Origin: Leifsonia virtsii
Lineage (GTDB): Bacteria; Actinomycetota; Actinomycetes; Actinomycetales; Microbacteriaceae
Assembly: GCF_030433675.1 (NCBI RefSeq)
Contig: NZ_JAROCB010000005.1
Coordinates: 62,001 to 126,000, forward strand
Direction of reading: 5' to 3'
DNA: 64,000 nucleotides
Position 1 is the stretch's first letter. Every line of letters starts with the position of its first letter. The notes under the pieces were generated by a model. The model saw only the letters and a list, made by a program, of their open reading frames with translations, was not told where the DNA came from and searched no databases. Position numbers and translations under genes: made by a program. Shown here piece after piece: positions 9,884-19,200 of the stretch.

Positions 9884-9959
9884 TCCCTTGCACCAAGAGT
9901 GTCCTGCAATCACATTCCGCGATGGCTGCCACAGCAAACAACCATTGCTCTTGAACTGT

Positions 9960-10003
9960 ATAACGAAGAGGTAACGACCGCTAGTTACCAATCCGTTATT
10001 TTT
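9960..10003 (+). other. Nested AT-rich hairpin followed by T5
   Basis: Two stacked dyads, ATAACG/CGTTAT outside and GGTAAC/GTTACC inside, separated by 4-base internal loops and followed on the plus strand by five T. The roughly 120-base stretch from 9890 is strikingly AT-richer than its surroundings and has no gene. It sits immediately after the DUF6069 stop codon. It may be a terminator or a decayed regulatory palindrome. Confidence 0.4.
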
Positions 10004-10015
10004 CCTGCGAATTCG

Positions 10016-10477
10016 CTATGCGTACTTTCGAGGAGCCGAAGCCGGGGCCTCGAGTCGTGGCGAGGCGACGGCGTAAGCCGGCACGGCAACGGCCGCGGTG
10101 ACCACGTGCATGAGGGCGAGCGCGATCACCGCGGCGGTCGTCGTGCCCGGGATGAAGCGGAAGATCCCGAGGAGGAGGTCGGGCGCGAACGACAGGGCGA
10201 GCGCGACGGGGACGGTGATGGCCAGCGCCCGGCGTGGGTGTGCCGAGCGTCGCGAGATCAGACGCCAGCCCGCCCAGCCGGCGGCGATCCCGAGGATCGT
10301 CATCGAGGCGTAGGCCGGGGCGGTGAGCGGCCCGTACGAGGCAGAGGCCCCGAAGGCGACGGCCGCCGCCGCGATCAGGGCATTGAGTGCGATCGCGACG
10401 ATGGTGGCGATGACCAGGACGACGGCCGCGCGCGCCGGGTGGACGCGGGCGACCGTGGGGGCGGCGGTGGAAACCAT
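10016..10477 (-). CDS. DUF6069 family integral membrane protein
   Basis: 153-aa membrane protein with four predicted transmembrane segments (ARAAVVLVIATIVAIALNAL, the ASMTILGIAAGWAGW region, ALAITVPVALALSFAPDLLL, AVIALALMHVVTAAVAVPAY). The pattern fits the uncharacterised DUF6069 family often found beside TetR regulators in actinobacteria. GAGGAG precedes the ATG. A palindromic operator lies between it and the divergent TetR gene, so it is probably the target of that repressor. Biochemical function is unknown. Confidence 0.8.
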   Translation of the reverse strand: MVSTAAPTVARVHPARAAVVLVIATIVAIALNALIAAAAVAFGASASYGPLTAPAYASMTILGIAAGWAGWRLISRRSAHPRRALAITVPVALALSFAPDLLLGIFRFIPGTTTAAVIALALMHVVTAAVAVPAYAVASPRLEAPASAPRKYA

Positions 10478-10523
10478 GATGTGCTCCTCAGATCCGGCGA
10501 GAGAACGGATACGGTTCCGGTCG

Positions 10524-10547
10524 GTACCGTAATTGCACTTACGGTAC
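10524..10547. promoter_or_regulatory. TetR operator in divergent promoter region
   Basis: Perfect 9-base arms GTACCGTAA and TTACGGTAC around a 6-base spacer, placed between two divergent genes. Size, symmetry and position are those of a TetR-family operator serving both the DUF6069 gene and tetR. Confidence 0.75.
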
Positions 10548-10576
10548 TGCCTGTTCCCGAAATGTACAATGGGGCC

Positions 10577-11182
10577 ATGGCCTCCCCTGTCGCCCGGCCG
10601 TCCGGCCGCCCTCGCGTCGAAGAGCTCGAGGGTCGGATCCTTGAGGCAACGCAGGACCTGCTGATGGATGCCGGCTACGGCGGGACGACGATCGCCGCCG
10701 TGGCAGAGCGCGCGCACTGCGGCAAGTCCGCCATCTATCGCCGCTGGGAGACGAAGGTCGACCTCGTCGTGGCGGCGGTCCGTGCCTCGCAGGTGCAGCT
10801 GGAAATGCCCGACACCGGCTCTCTTCGCGACGACCTTGTCGCGGTGGCGATGCACTTCGCCGGGGGCGACGGCCGCGCCGGTCGCATCCTCGCCAGTCTC
10901 CTGACGGCGATCGGCACCGACTCCAACCTGTACGAAGCGGCGTACCGCGACGTCGGCCAGCCGCCGGTCCGCGCGTTGATCGCGATCATCGAGCGGTGGA
11001 TCGAACGCGGCGTCGTGTCTCCGGCCGTGCCGGTGGGGCTGATCGCCGGCATCGTCCCGACGGCGGCATTCGGCAGCGTCGTACTGCGCAAGCAGTACCT
11101 GGACGAGCCGGCCGTGCGTGAGCTGATCGACTTCGTGATCCTGCCCGCGCTCGGCCGGCCCGTCCCTGACCGTCCGCTCTGA
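10577..11182 (+). CDS. TetR/AcrR family transcriptional regulator
   Basis: 201-aa repressor with an N-terminal helix-turn-helix (YGGTTIAAVAERAHCGKSAIYRRWETKVDLVVAAV, residues about 33-67) and a TetR_C-type C-terminal domain (RDVGQPPVRALIAIIERWIERG). The ATG is exactly six bases after TACAAT, so the message is probably leaderless. A perfect palindrome about 30 bases upstream is the likely autoregulatory operator, shared with the divergent DUF6069 gene. Confidence 0.92.
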   Translation: MASPVARPSGRPRVEELEGRILEATQDLLMDAGYGGTTIAAVAERAHCGKSAIYRRWETKVDLVVAAVRASQVQLEMPDTGSLRDDLVAVAMHFAGGDGRAGRILASLLTAIGTDSNLYEAAYRDVGQPPVRALIAIIERWIERGVVSPAVPVGLIAGIVPTAAFGSVVLRKQYLDEPAVRELIDFVILPALGRPVPDRPL

Positions 11183-11185
11183 TCC

Positions 11186-12583
11186 CTAGCGCGTCGGCAC
11201 GGCCGGCAGCTCGTCCTGGGCGGCGGCAGGCGCCGAAGCGGGGGCGTCGTCGCCGTGTGTGTCGGCGCTCAGCGTGGTCTCGTCGAAGGCGAGCTCGCCG
11301 CGCAGCACCCGGCGGGCACGGTCGGCATCGAACTGGCGCGTCCAGGTCCCGATGAGCACGGCCGCGACGGCGTTGCCGGTGAAGTTGGTGACCGCGCGGC
11401 CCTCCGACATGAAGCGGTCGATGCCGACGATGACGCCGACGCCGTTGACGAGGTCGGGCCGGTACGCCTGCAGGCCGCCGGCCAGCGTCGCGAGGCCCGC
11501 TCCGGTGACACCGGCCGCGCCCTTGGACGCGATGATCATGAAGACGAGGAGCCCGATCTGCTCCGGGATCGACATCGGCTGCCCCATCCCGGTGGCGATG
11601 AACAGGGACGCCATGGTCAGGTAGATCGCCGTCCCGTCGAGGTTGAACGAGTAGCCGGTGGGAACGGTGATGCCCACCACGGGCTTCGAGACGCCGAGGT
11701 GCTCCAGCTTCGCCATCAGGCGGGGGAGGGCCGACTCCGACGAGGAGGTGCCGACGATGAGCAGGTACTCGCGGCCGAGGTAGCCGATGAGGCGGAAGAT
11801 GTTCACTCGCGCGACCGCGTAGAGCAGCAGGCCGAGCACACCGGCGATGAACACGAAGCAGGTGATGTAGAAGGCGACCATGAGCAGGCCCAGGCTCCAG
11901 ATCGCGCCGATGCCGGTGTTGCCGACGACCGCTGCGATCGCGCCGAAGGCGCCGACCGGCGCCAGCCACAGGATCATGCCGAGGATGCGGAACACGAGCG
12001 ACTGCAGATGCTTCACCGCGTTCATGATGCCTTCGCCGGTCCTCCCCATCTTCTGCACGGCGAAGCCGACGAGCAGCGCGATGAACAGCACCTGCAGCAC
12101 GCTGCCCCCGGTGAAGGCGGAGAAGAACGACGTCGGGATGATGCCGAGCACGAACTCCGACGTCGAGGTCGCCTCGGCGGTGGCCTTGTAGGTGGCACCC
12201 GTCATGTTGAGGCCCTCGCCCGGGTGGATGAGGTTGCCCACGACGAGCCCGATCGCCAGCGCGACGGTCGACATCACCAGGAAGTAGACCAGCGCGAGCC
12301 CGCCGACCTTGCCGACGGTGGCCGCCTTCGCGATGGAGCCGACGCCGACGACGATCGTGCAGAAGATGATCGGCGCGATCATCATGTGGATGAGCGCCAC
12401 GAACCCTTCGCCGAGCGGCTTGAGCGCCACGCCGACCTCCGGCCAGACCAGGCCGACGATCGCGCCCAGCACGACCGCGGCGATGACCGACAGGTAGAGC
12501 CAGGCGTGCTTGTCGGGGCGCCGCTTGCGCCGGCTGCCCCAGCCGGGCAGCAGGAAGGATGTGGTGCGGGTCGAGAGTGACAT
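11186..12583 (-). CDS. dctA: C4-dicarboxylate:cation symporter DctA
   Basis: Membrane symporter of 465 aa importing succinate, fumarate or malate with protons or sodium. Family hallmarks are present in order: eight or so membrane helices, the serine-rich re-entrant loop GTSSSESALP, the GYSFNLDGTAIY motif, VTGAGLATLAGG, and GIDRFMSEGRAVTNFTGNAVA with ion/substrate-binding residues. GGAGG precedes the ATG by six bases. The divergent two-component system is of the type that senses C4-dicarboxylates and controls this transporter class, so regulation by it is likely. Confidence 0.93.
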   Translation of the reverse strand: MSLSTRTTSFLLPGWGSRRKRRPDKHAWLYLSVIAAVVLGAIVGLVWPEVGVALKPLGEGFVALIHMMIAPIIFCTIVVGVGSIAKAATVGKVGGLALVYFLVMSTVALAIGLVVGNLIHPGEGLNMTGATYKATAEATSTSEFVLGIIPTSFFSAFTGGSVLQVLFIALLVGFAVQKMGRTGEGIMNAVKHLQSLVFRILGMILWLAPVGAFGAIAAVVGNTGIGAIWSLGLLMVAFYITCFVFIAGVLGLLLYAVARVNIFRLIGYLGREYLLIVGTSSSESALPRLMAKLEHLGVSKPVVGITVPTGYSFNLDGTAIYLTMASLFIATGMGQPMSIPEQIGLLVFMIIASKGAAGVTGAGLATLAGGLQAYRPDLVNGVGVIVGIDRFMSEGRAVTNFTGNAVAAVLIGTWTRQFDADRARRVLRGELAFDETTLSADTHGDDAPASAPAAAQDELPAVPTR

Positions 12584-12729
12584 GGTCGCCTCCAGGAGAA
12601 CGTCGCTGTTCGTCCCCGCCGGTTTCGGCGGGCGGTCGCACAAGCATGGCCGCGGTGAGCGCTCCCGTCGGGGTTGCGGTCGTATTGGTCGCGATCGCAT
12701 CCGGGATTCTCTGGCACGCTGGGAGGACT

Positions 12730-13998
12730 ATGGCTCGACGGGGAGTGATGCGCAGCGCGGCGTCGCGGGTGTTCGCGGTGCTGGTCGCCGTCGTGCTCGT
12801 CGCCGGCGTGCTGACAGCCGTGCTGCTCGTGCTCGACGCCCAGCGCTCGGCCAGGGTCGAGGCGGAACGTGTGACGCGCTCCGTCTCGGAGACGCTCGCC
12901 GACCTCCCGGAGGTGCGGTCGGCGCTGACGTCGGGGCCGAGCGCGGCGACCGCCGAGCTGCAGCCGGTCACGGAACGCATCACCCGGAGCGCCGGCGTCG
13001 ACTTCATCACGATCATGACGGCCGACGGAATCCGGGTGACCCACCGCGACCCCGGTCAGATCGGCAGGCACTACCTCGGCACCATCCCGGGCACTCCCGT
13101 CGCCCGCACCGAGGAGTTCACCGGGACGCTCGGTCCCTCGGTCCGGACGATCGTGCCCGTGCTCGACGGAGGCCGGGTGGTCGGCTGGGTCTCGACAGGC
13201 GTCACGGTCGAGAGCATCGGCAGCACCCTCCTGCCTCGGCTCCCGTACGCGATCGGGATCGCGCTGGCCGTCACGGCCGCCGGGGTCGTGGGTGCGCTGG
13301 TGGTGCGACGGCTCACGCGGCGCGTCACGGGCGACCTCCCCGCCCGCGAGGTGCGCGACGCGGTCTCGTCGTACGAGTCGGTCCGCACGCTCGGGGAGGC
13401 GCTGCGCGCCCAGAACCACGAGCACGGCAACCGGATGCACACCGCCGTCGCCCTGATCGAGCTCGGCCGCACGGACGAAGCCGTCGAGCTGCTGACGGAG
13501 ACCTCCCGGCAGAGCCAGGCGCTGGTCGATCAGGTCACCGCCGCCCGGGCCGGCGATCCGACCGTCGGCGCGCTCCTGCTGGGCAAGGCGGCGCAGGCCG
13601 CTGAGCGCGGGGTGGAGTGGGAGGCCGTGCTCGACCCCGAGACGCCACGGACGACGCTCAGCGCGGTGGACGCCGTCTCGGTGGTCGGCAACCTGATCGA
13701 CAACGCGCTCGACGCGGCGGCCGCCGGGCCGGAACCGCGCTGGGTGCGATTCACGCTGGCGCCCGGCGACGCCGGCGGCGTCGTGGTGGAGGTCGCCGAC
13801 AGCGGCGACGGCATCCCACAGGGCACGCGTGAGCGCATCTTCGAGCCGGGCTTCTCCACCAAGCCGGCGGACGAAACCGGCCGCGGCGTGGGACTCCCGC
13901 TCGTCAAGGCGATCGTGGAGGCGGCGGGCGGCACTCTGCGCCTCGACGCCGAGCCCACCCGGTTCCGTGCCGAACTGCCGGGAAGGGAGACGCCGTGA
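12730..13998 (+). CDS. CitA/DcuS-type sensor histidine kinase
   Basis: 422-aa membrane kinase. TM1 (VFAVLVAVVLVAGVLTAVLLV) and TM2 (LPYAIGIALAVTAAGVVGALVV) flank an extracytoplasmic Cache/PDC sensor domain with the family phrase GVDFITIMTADGIRVTHRDPGQIG. The cytoplasmic phosphoacceptor is in AQNHEHGNRMHT, and the ATPase N-box is GNLIDNALDAA. No cytoplasmic PAS domain is evident, which is shorter than the usual DcuS/CitA. ATG follows GGGAGGA. It overlaps its response regulator and diverges from dctA, indicating a dicarboxylate or citrate sensor. Confidence 0.92.
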   Translation: MARRGVMRSAASRVFAVLVAVVLVAGVLTAVLLVLDAQRSARVEAERVTRSVSETLADLPEVRSALTSGPSAATAELQPVTERITRSAGVDFITIMTADGIRVTHRDPGQIGRHYLGTIPGTPVARTEEFTGTLGPSVRTIVPVLDGGRVVGWVSTGVTVESIGSTLLPRLPYAIGIALAVTAAGVVGALVVRRLTRRVTGDLPAREVRDAVSSYESVRTLGEALRAQNHEHGNRMHTAVALIELGRTDEAVELLTETSRQSQALVDQVTAARAGDPTVGALLLGKAAQAAERGVEWEAVLDPETPRTTLSAVDAVSVVGNLIDNALDAAAAGPEPRWVRFTLAPGDAGGVVVEVADSGDGIPQGTRERIFEPGFSTKPADETGRGVGLPLVKAIVEAAGGTLRLDAEPTRFRAELPGRETP

Positions 13999-14675
13999 TC
14001 GGCGTCCTCATCGTGGACGACGAGGCGCTCACCCTCGAACTGCACCGCCGCTACGTCGAACGCATCGAGGGCTTCCGTGTGGTCGGCGAGTGCGCCGGTG
14101 CCCACGCCGCGCTCACGGCACTGCTCGAGAGCCCGCCCGCCGAGCCCGTCGACCTGGTGCTGCTCGACATGACCATGCCCGACGCCAGCGGCCTGGAGGT
14201 GCTGCGCCGCCTGCGCGCCCGCGGGTCGGACGTCGACGTCATCGCCATCACGGCCGTGCGGGATGCAGAGGTCGTGCACCAGATGGCCGCGCTCGGCGTC
14301 GTGCAGTATCTGGTCAAGCCGTTCTCGTTCGCGGTCTTCGCCGACCGTCTCGAGCAGTTCCGCGAGTACCGGCGTCGCGCCCTGGAGGCGGCGGGTGCCC
14401 CCACGCAGGACGAGATCGATGCGCTGCTCGGAGCCCGCCGCCCGGCGACGGCGCCCCAGCTGCCGAAGGGTCTCTCGCCGGAGACGCTGGGCCGCATCCG
14501 GGACACCGTGCGAGAGCGCGGCGCGCTGTCGGCGGCCGAGGCGGCATCGCAGCTCGGGATGTCGCGCGTCGCCGCTCGCCGCTACCTCGAGTACCTGGCC
14601 GACGCCGGCCGCCTCACCCGCGAACCCCGGTACGGCGCACCCGGGCGCCCCGAGACGGAGTACCGCTGGCGGTAA
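13995..14675 (+). CDS. CitB/DcuR-type response regulator
   Basis: 226-aa response regulator. The receiver domain has acidic pair D8-D9, phosphoacceptor Asp58 in LVLLDMTMPDASG and Lys in YLVKPFSF. The C-terminal part is a helix-turn-helix of the CitT/DcuR type (LSAAEAASQLGMSRVAARRYLEYLADAGRL). The GTG start overlaps the kinase stop by four bases, so the pair is translationally coupled. Expected target: the divergent dctA. Confidence 0.92.
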   Translation: MIGVLIVDDEALTLELHRRYVERIEGFRVVGECAGAHAALTALLESPPAEPVDLVLLDMTMPDASGLEVLRRLRARGSDVDVIAITAVRDAEVVHQMAALGVVQYLVKPFSFAVFADRLEQFREYRRRALEAAGAPTQDEIDALLGARRPATAPQLPKGLSPETLGRIRDTVRERGALSAAEAASQLGMSRVAARRYLEYLADAGRLTREPRYGAPGRPETEYRWR

Positions 14676-14733
14676 GCGCCGCCCGTCTCCTGTCCCGACC
14701 ACGACTGGCCGGACGTCTCCGCGCCCCCGACGT

Positions 14734-14753
14734 CATAGACGGCTCGGTCTATG
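14734..14753. promoter_or_regulatory. Palindrome upstream of the LASTG-anchored surface protein gene
   Basis: CATAGAC and GTCTATG arms with a 6-base spacer, ending 13 bases before the GTG start. It could be an operator controlling the surface-protein/RHS operon. No binding protein is identified. Confidence 0.45.
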
Positions 14754-14766
14754 CGTCTTGGAGGGT

Positions 14767-15438
14767 GTGACCCCATCGCACCCCACGCCCCGCGCCCGCG
14801 CCTACCGAATCCTCGTGGTGGCCGTCGTGGTGGGGTTCCTCGCGCCCGGAATGTCCCTCGCGACACCGGCATCGGCATCGCCCGCGTACGCGCCGTGCCC
14901 CGCGACGGTGGACGTGTCGGCCTGCGACGCCGACGCGGACGGGCTCCCGGACACGGTCGAGCGCGTGGTCGCCGGTTCGGCGACCGGCGCGACAGGGCGC
15001 GAGGACAACGACAAGGACGGCGTGCCGGACTGGCTGGAGGTGATGGCGTGCGGGAGCGTCTCGTGCGCATCGCCGTCGAAAGACTCCGTGGGGGACGGCA
15101 TCCCGGACTACGCGCGGATCCTGGCCTGTGGGTCGGCGACCTGCTGGACGGACAACAGGGACGTCAACGTCAACGGCGTTCCCAAGTGGGCGTCGGTCGT
15201 GATCTGCGGAACAACCGGGTGTGCGACCGGTCATGAGGACTACGACGGCGACGGGGTCTCGGATGCGATCCAGCTGGCGGCGTGCGTCAAGGCTCGAGAC
15301 CTCCTGGCCTCGACGGGGTCGTGGCTGCCCATCGGGCTGATCGTCGCGATCGCCGGGGGCCTGATCGCGACCGGTGTGGTCCTCGCCCGCCGTCGCGGGC
15401 TGTTCCAGGCCGCCGTCGACGCGGGCGCTGCCGCCTGA
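14767..15438 (+). CDS. Secreted, sortase-anchored Asp-box repeat protein (LASTG motif)
   Basis: 223-aa predicted surface protein. A signal peptide (RILVVAVVVGFLAPG, cleavage near ASA) leads into five calcium-box units starting at D54, D80, D106, D132 and D158, an exact 26-residue period: D-x-D/N-x-D/N-G-[VIL]-P-D resembling thrombospondin type 3 repeats. Three units also carry a C-G-x-x-x-C pair. LASTG at residues 180-184, a membrane helix and RRR follow, matching the LAXTG motif of class E sortases. The stop overlaps the RHS gene start (TGATG). GGAGG lies only two bases before the GTG, so the start is not fully certain. Function inferred: surface tether for the RHS protein. Confidence 0.75.
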   Translation: MTPSHPTPRARAYRILVVAVVVGFLAPGMSLATPASASPAYAPCPATVDVSACDADADGLPDTVERVVAGSATGATGREDNDKDGVPDWLEVMACGSVSCASPSKDSVGDGIPDYARILACGSATCWTDNRDVNVNGVPKWASVVICGTTGCATGHEDYDGDGVSDAIQLAACVKARDLLASTGSWLPIGLIVAIAGGLIATGVVLARRRGLFQAAVDAGAAA

Positions 15439-16256
15439 TGCGGGGATCGAGCAAGCGGGCGACGTTCGCCCCGCGCACGGCCGGCGCGCGTGTCCGGTCC
15501 GCTGTCACCGCGACGGTCGCCGTCGTGGCCCTGACGCTGGTGGGAACGGCGACCCCGGCGCAGGCGTCGCCGCAGGAGCTCGCCCGGCGGACCGCGGCGG
15601 CCACGCTGGCGGAGGTGCGGGCGGCCGCGGCGGTGCAGGAGCGCCGGGTTCGCGCCGAGACCGAGACTCCGCATCCCGCCGCGACGGGACAGATCGACCC
15701 GGGCACGGAGTCGACGGTCACCGCAGACGGGTTGGGCGCGTCGGTGACCTTCTCCGGCAACAAGGTCGACTCGGCCTTGACGGTGGCGGTCGGTGCTGCG
15801 CCGAAGAACGCATTGCGGGCGGCTAAAGCAGAGCAGCCCGCCGGCGGCACCCCCGTGTCCGATCCTGTGGAGATCACGGCGACCGACGCCCGCGGCAAGC
15901 AGGTGACCCAGTTTCCGGCGAAGACGACCAAGACCCGCGGTGGCGGCGACAAGGGCCCGGTGGTGTCGGATGTGACCCCTGGTGTCACACTGGAACTGAA
16001 GCCCGACACGGACCGCGTGAAGGCGAACGATCTGAACCCGGCGACGCTGCAGATCTACACGCGCGAGACCGCCGGTGACCCGTGGGCGGTCCTGCCGTCG
16101 TACTACGACGAGAAGGCCGGGGTCGTGCGCGGGGAGTCGACCCACCTCTCGCAGTTCGTCGTGATCGGGATCCCGTTCCCGCTTCCGCGAGGCCGACGGT
16201 CGTGCTGGACCCGGACAACGATGAGGGGATCGCGAACACACCGGCCCCGCGGGTGA
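15438..16256 (+). CDS. RHS toxin gene, N-terminal part (frame broken near 16,180)
   Basis: Encodes the secretion signal and N-terminal domain of the large RHS protein that continues in another frame. The signal peptide (VRSAVTATVAVVALTLVGTA, cleavage after AQA) predicts Sec export. The following domain (GLGASVTFSGNKVDSALTV ... VTPGVTLELKPDTDRVKAND ... THLSQFVVIG) is the usual N-terminal module of Gram-positive RHS proteins. About 25 meaningless residues follow before a stop, while the neighbouring frame carries the continuation. Joining them needs one added base (or a -1 shift) between about 16,170 and 16,192. Translationally coupled to the upstream LASTG protein. Confidence 0.8.
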   Translation: MRGSSKRATFAPRTAGARVRSAVTATVAVVALTLVGTATPAQASPQELARRTAAATLAEVRAAAAVQERRVRAETETPHPAATGQIDPGTESTVTADGLGASVTFSGNKVDSALTVAVGAAPKNALRAAKAEQPAGGTPVSDPVEITATDARGKQVTQFPAKTTKTRGGGDKGPVVSDVTPGVTLELKPDTDRVKANDLNPATLQIYTRETAGDPWAVLPSYYDEKAGVVRGESTHLSQFVVIGIPFPLPRGRRSCWTRTTMRGSRTHRPRG

Positions 16257-19200
16257 GCGAGCTCGGCTACAACGTCCAGCTGGCGCAGCGGGTGCGGACG
16301 CTGCTGCAGCAGGACTGCCAGGCCAACGTGGTCCTCACCCGCGAAGACCCGGCGGTGCCGTTCATCAGCCGTGCGACCCGTGCCGGTATCGCCGCCGCCG
16401 CGAACCCGACCCTCACCCTGGGTATCGGGTTCAACACGAACCAGGGCACGGCGTGGGGTGCGCCCAGCAATGGCGGGTCGCAGGTGTACTCCCGTGGTGG
16501 AGCGGTCGACGACGCCGTCTCGAACTCTCTCGTCGGCGTCCTGCCGACCTACACGACGCGGCCGGCGAAGAACCTGGGCAACAACGGCAACTTCCCGGGA
16601 GACGAGTTCGCGGGCCTTCCGAACGCGTTCACGCACCTCGAAGCCCTGTTCATGGATCACAACTACGACCGTCCTGTGATCGACAACGGGATGCCGTCGA
16701 TCGCGAACGGTGTGCTGACCGGGCTCGGCGTGTACCTGGAGTCGCAGGGATTCGACTGCACCGACCCGGTGACCGGCGGCTGGCCGTCTCCTCCGTCGCA
16801 GGCGGAGATCGCCCGCTGGCGGCAGCTCGGTCACCAGAACCACCAGACCTACGGCGGGGAGCCGTTCTCCTTCTCCACCGGCAACCTCATCGAGGACGAG
16901 AAGCTCTTCACCCTTCCCGGCGCGGGCGGCTCCGCCACCGACATCACCTTCACCTACAACTCGCAGGACGGCCGGCTCACCCGGATCGGCGCGGGCTGGT
17001 CGTTCGGACTCGGCGTCCGCGCGCAACGCTTCATCGACGGCTCGGTGATGGTGGTCCGCGGCGACGGCGCCTCGTTCGTGTTCACGGGCGACGGCAAGGG
17101 CGGCTACACGACTGCGGATGCGGGCGTCCACCAGACGCTGACCGAGGCTGGCGGCGGAAAGCTGCGGCTGACGGACGTCTCCGGTGAGTCGTGGCTGTTC
17201 GACGCGTCGAACATCGACGGCATCGGCAACCTGATCGCGCACACGGACGCCGCGGGTCACACGACCACGCTGACCTATGGCGCCCCGAACCCTGATGTCA
17301 ATCAGTTCTATCCGCTGACATCGATCACCGACTCGAGCGGCCAGACCATCACGGTCGACTCCGACGCCGTGGGACGCGTGACAGGGTTCACCCGGCCGGG
17401 CGGCGACCACTGGTCCCTCGGCTACGACGCGGCGGGCAACCTCACCAGCATCACCAAGCCCGACGGCCGATCGAAGTCGTTCACCTACGACGACAAGCAC
17501 CAGCTGCTGGCGGCGACGGATGCGACCGGCGCGCTCTACCTGAAGAACGAGTACGACGCGCAGGGCCGCGTCGTGAAGCAGTGGGACGTGCAGGGCAACC
17601 TGCGGCGGCTCGACTACTCCACCCCGGGTCAGACCACGTACACCGACAACCTGGGCCGCAAGAGCGTGTACTCCTACGACGACCAGTCGAGGATCACGAA
17701 GGTGCAGCACCCGGACGGCACCACGGCCGTCTTCGGGTACGACGACGACAACAACGTGACCCGGTCGACCGATGAGAACGGCCAGAAGACCGCCTACACC
17801 TACGACGCCGCGGGGAACCTGCTCACGCAGACGGCGCCGGACGGCGTGGTGACCAAGTACACCTACACCCCGACCGGTCTGGTGGCGACCAAGACCGACA
17901 CCGGCGGCAAGGCGGGTGCGGAGCGCACCTGGGCGTACGACTACGACGCGGCCGGACATGTCGTCGCGGTGCACCAGCCGGATGGCACCACCCTCGCCAA
18001 CACGTTCGATTCCGCGGGGAACCTCACCGCGACGACCCAGCCCTCCGGCGCCCGCACCACCTTCGGCTACGACGCGGCGGGTCACCTGACGACGGCGACG
18101 GACGCGAACGGTCATGCGACCACGTACGCGTACGACGCCGCCGGGCGGATGGCGTCGCAGACCGACCCGAACGGCCACACCACCCGCTATTCCTGGGACT
18201 CCGGCGACCGCGTGGTCACGGTGTCGAACGCGGCCGGGGGAGTTTTCTCCTACGGGTGGGAACCGAACGATCACCTCGCATCGTTGACGGACCCGCTGGG
18301 CGGGGTGACCAAGTACTCGTGGGACGCGATGTTCCACCTCACCGACACCACATCCCCCACCGGTGGCGTGACGAAGTACGACTACACGGCTGAGGACGCC
18401 CTGGCCAAGCAGACCGACCCGCTCGGCGGGACGACCTCCTACGCGACGGACGACCAGGACCGCACGGTCAAGACAGTCGATCCGAACGGCGGCGAGTGGA
18501 CCTACACCTACGACGGTGTCGGAAACCTCACCGCCTCCACTTCGCCGGCGGGTGCGAAGACGACCTACACCTACGACAGCAACGGTCAACTCACCAGCCA
18601 GACGGACCCCACCGGTGGCAAGTCGACGTACAGCTACGACAGCGTCGGCCGTCTGGTGAAGCAGACCGACCCGGACGGTGTGGCCACCAGGTACGGCTAC
18701 GACCTCCTGGACCGGGTGTCGCGGATCACCGACGGCCTCGGCAAGCACACCGACTTGGCCTACGACATCGACGGCAACCTCACCAGCGTCACCGACCGGC
18801 AGGGCAACGTCACCACGTACGCGTACGACCCGGCCGGGCAAGTGGTCTCGCAGACCACCCCGCTGGGGGAGACCACCCGGTACGGGTACGACCCGGACGG
18901 CAACGTGATCACCGTCACCGACCCGCTGGGCAGGACGACCGGCTACGCGTACGACGCCCTCGAGCAGCTCACCGCACGCACCGATCCCGCCGGCAACACC
19001 ACCTCCTACCGGTACGACGCCGACGGCCGCACCACCGCGGTGACCGACCCGAACGGCCACACCACCAAGTACGCCTACGACGCGGCAGGCAACAACACCT
19101 CCACGACCGATCCGACGGGCGCCGTCACCGCGTACCGGTGGGATGCCGACGGCAACCAGACCTCCCTGGTGGACGCGAGCGGACACGTGACCCGCTACGG

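Noticed and set aside
16165-16200. Programmed -1 ribosomal frameshift in the RHS gene
   Set aside because: No clear X-XXY-YYZ slippery site or stable downstream structure was found; an indel or read error is simpler.
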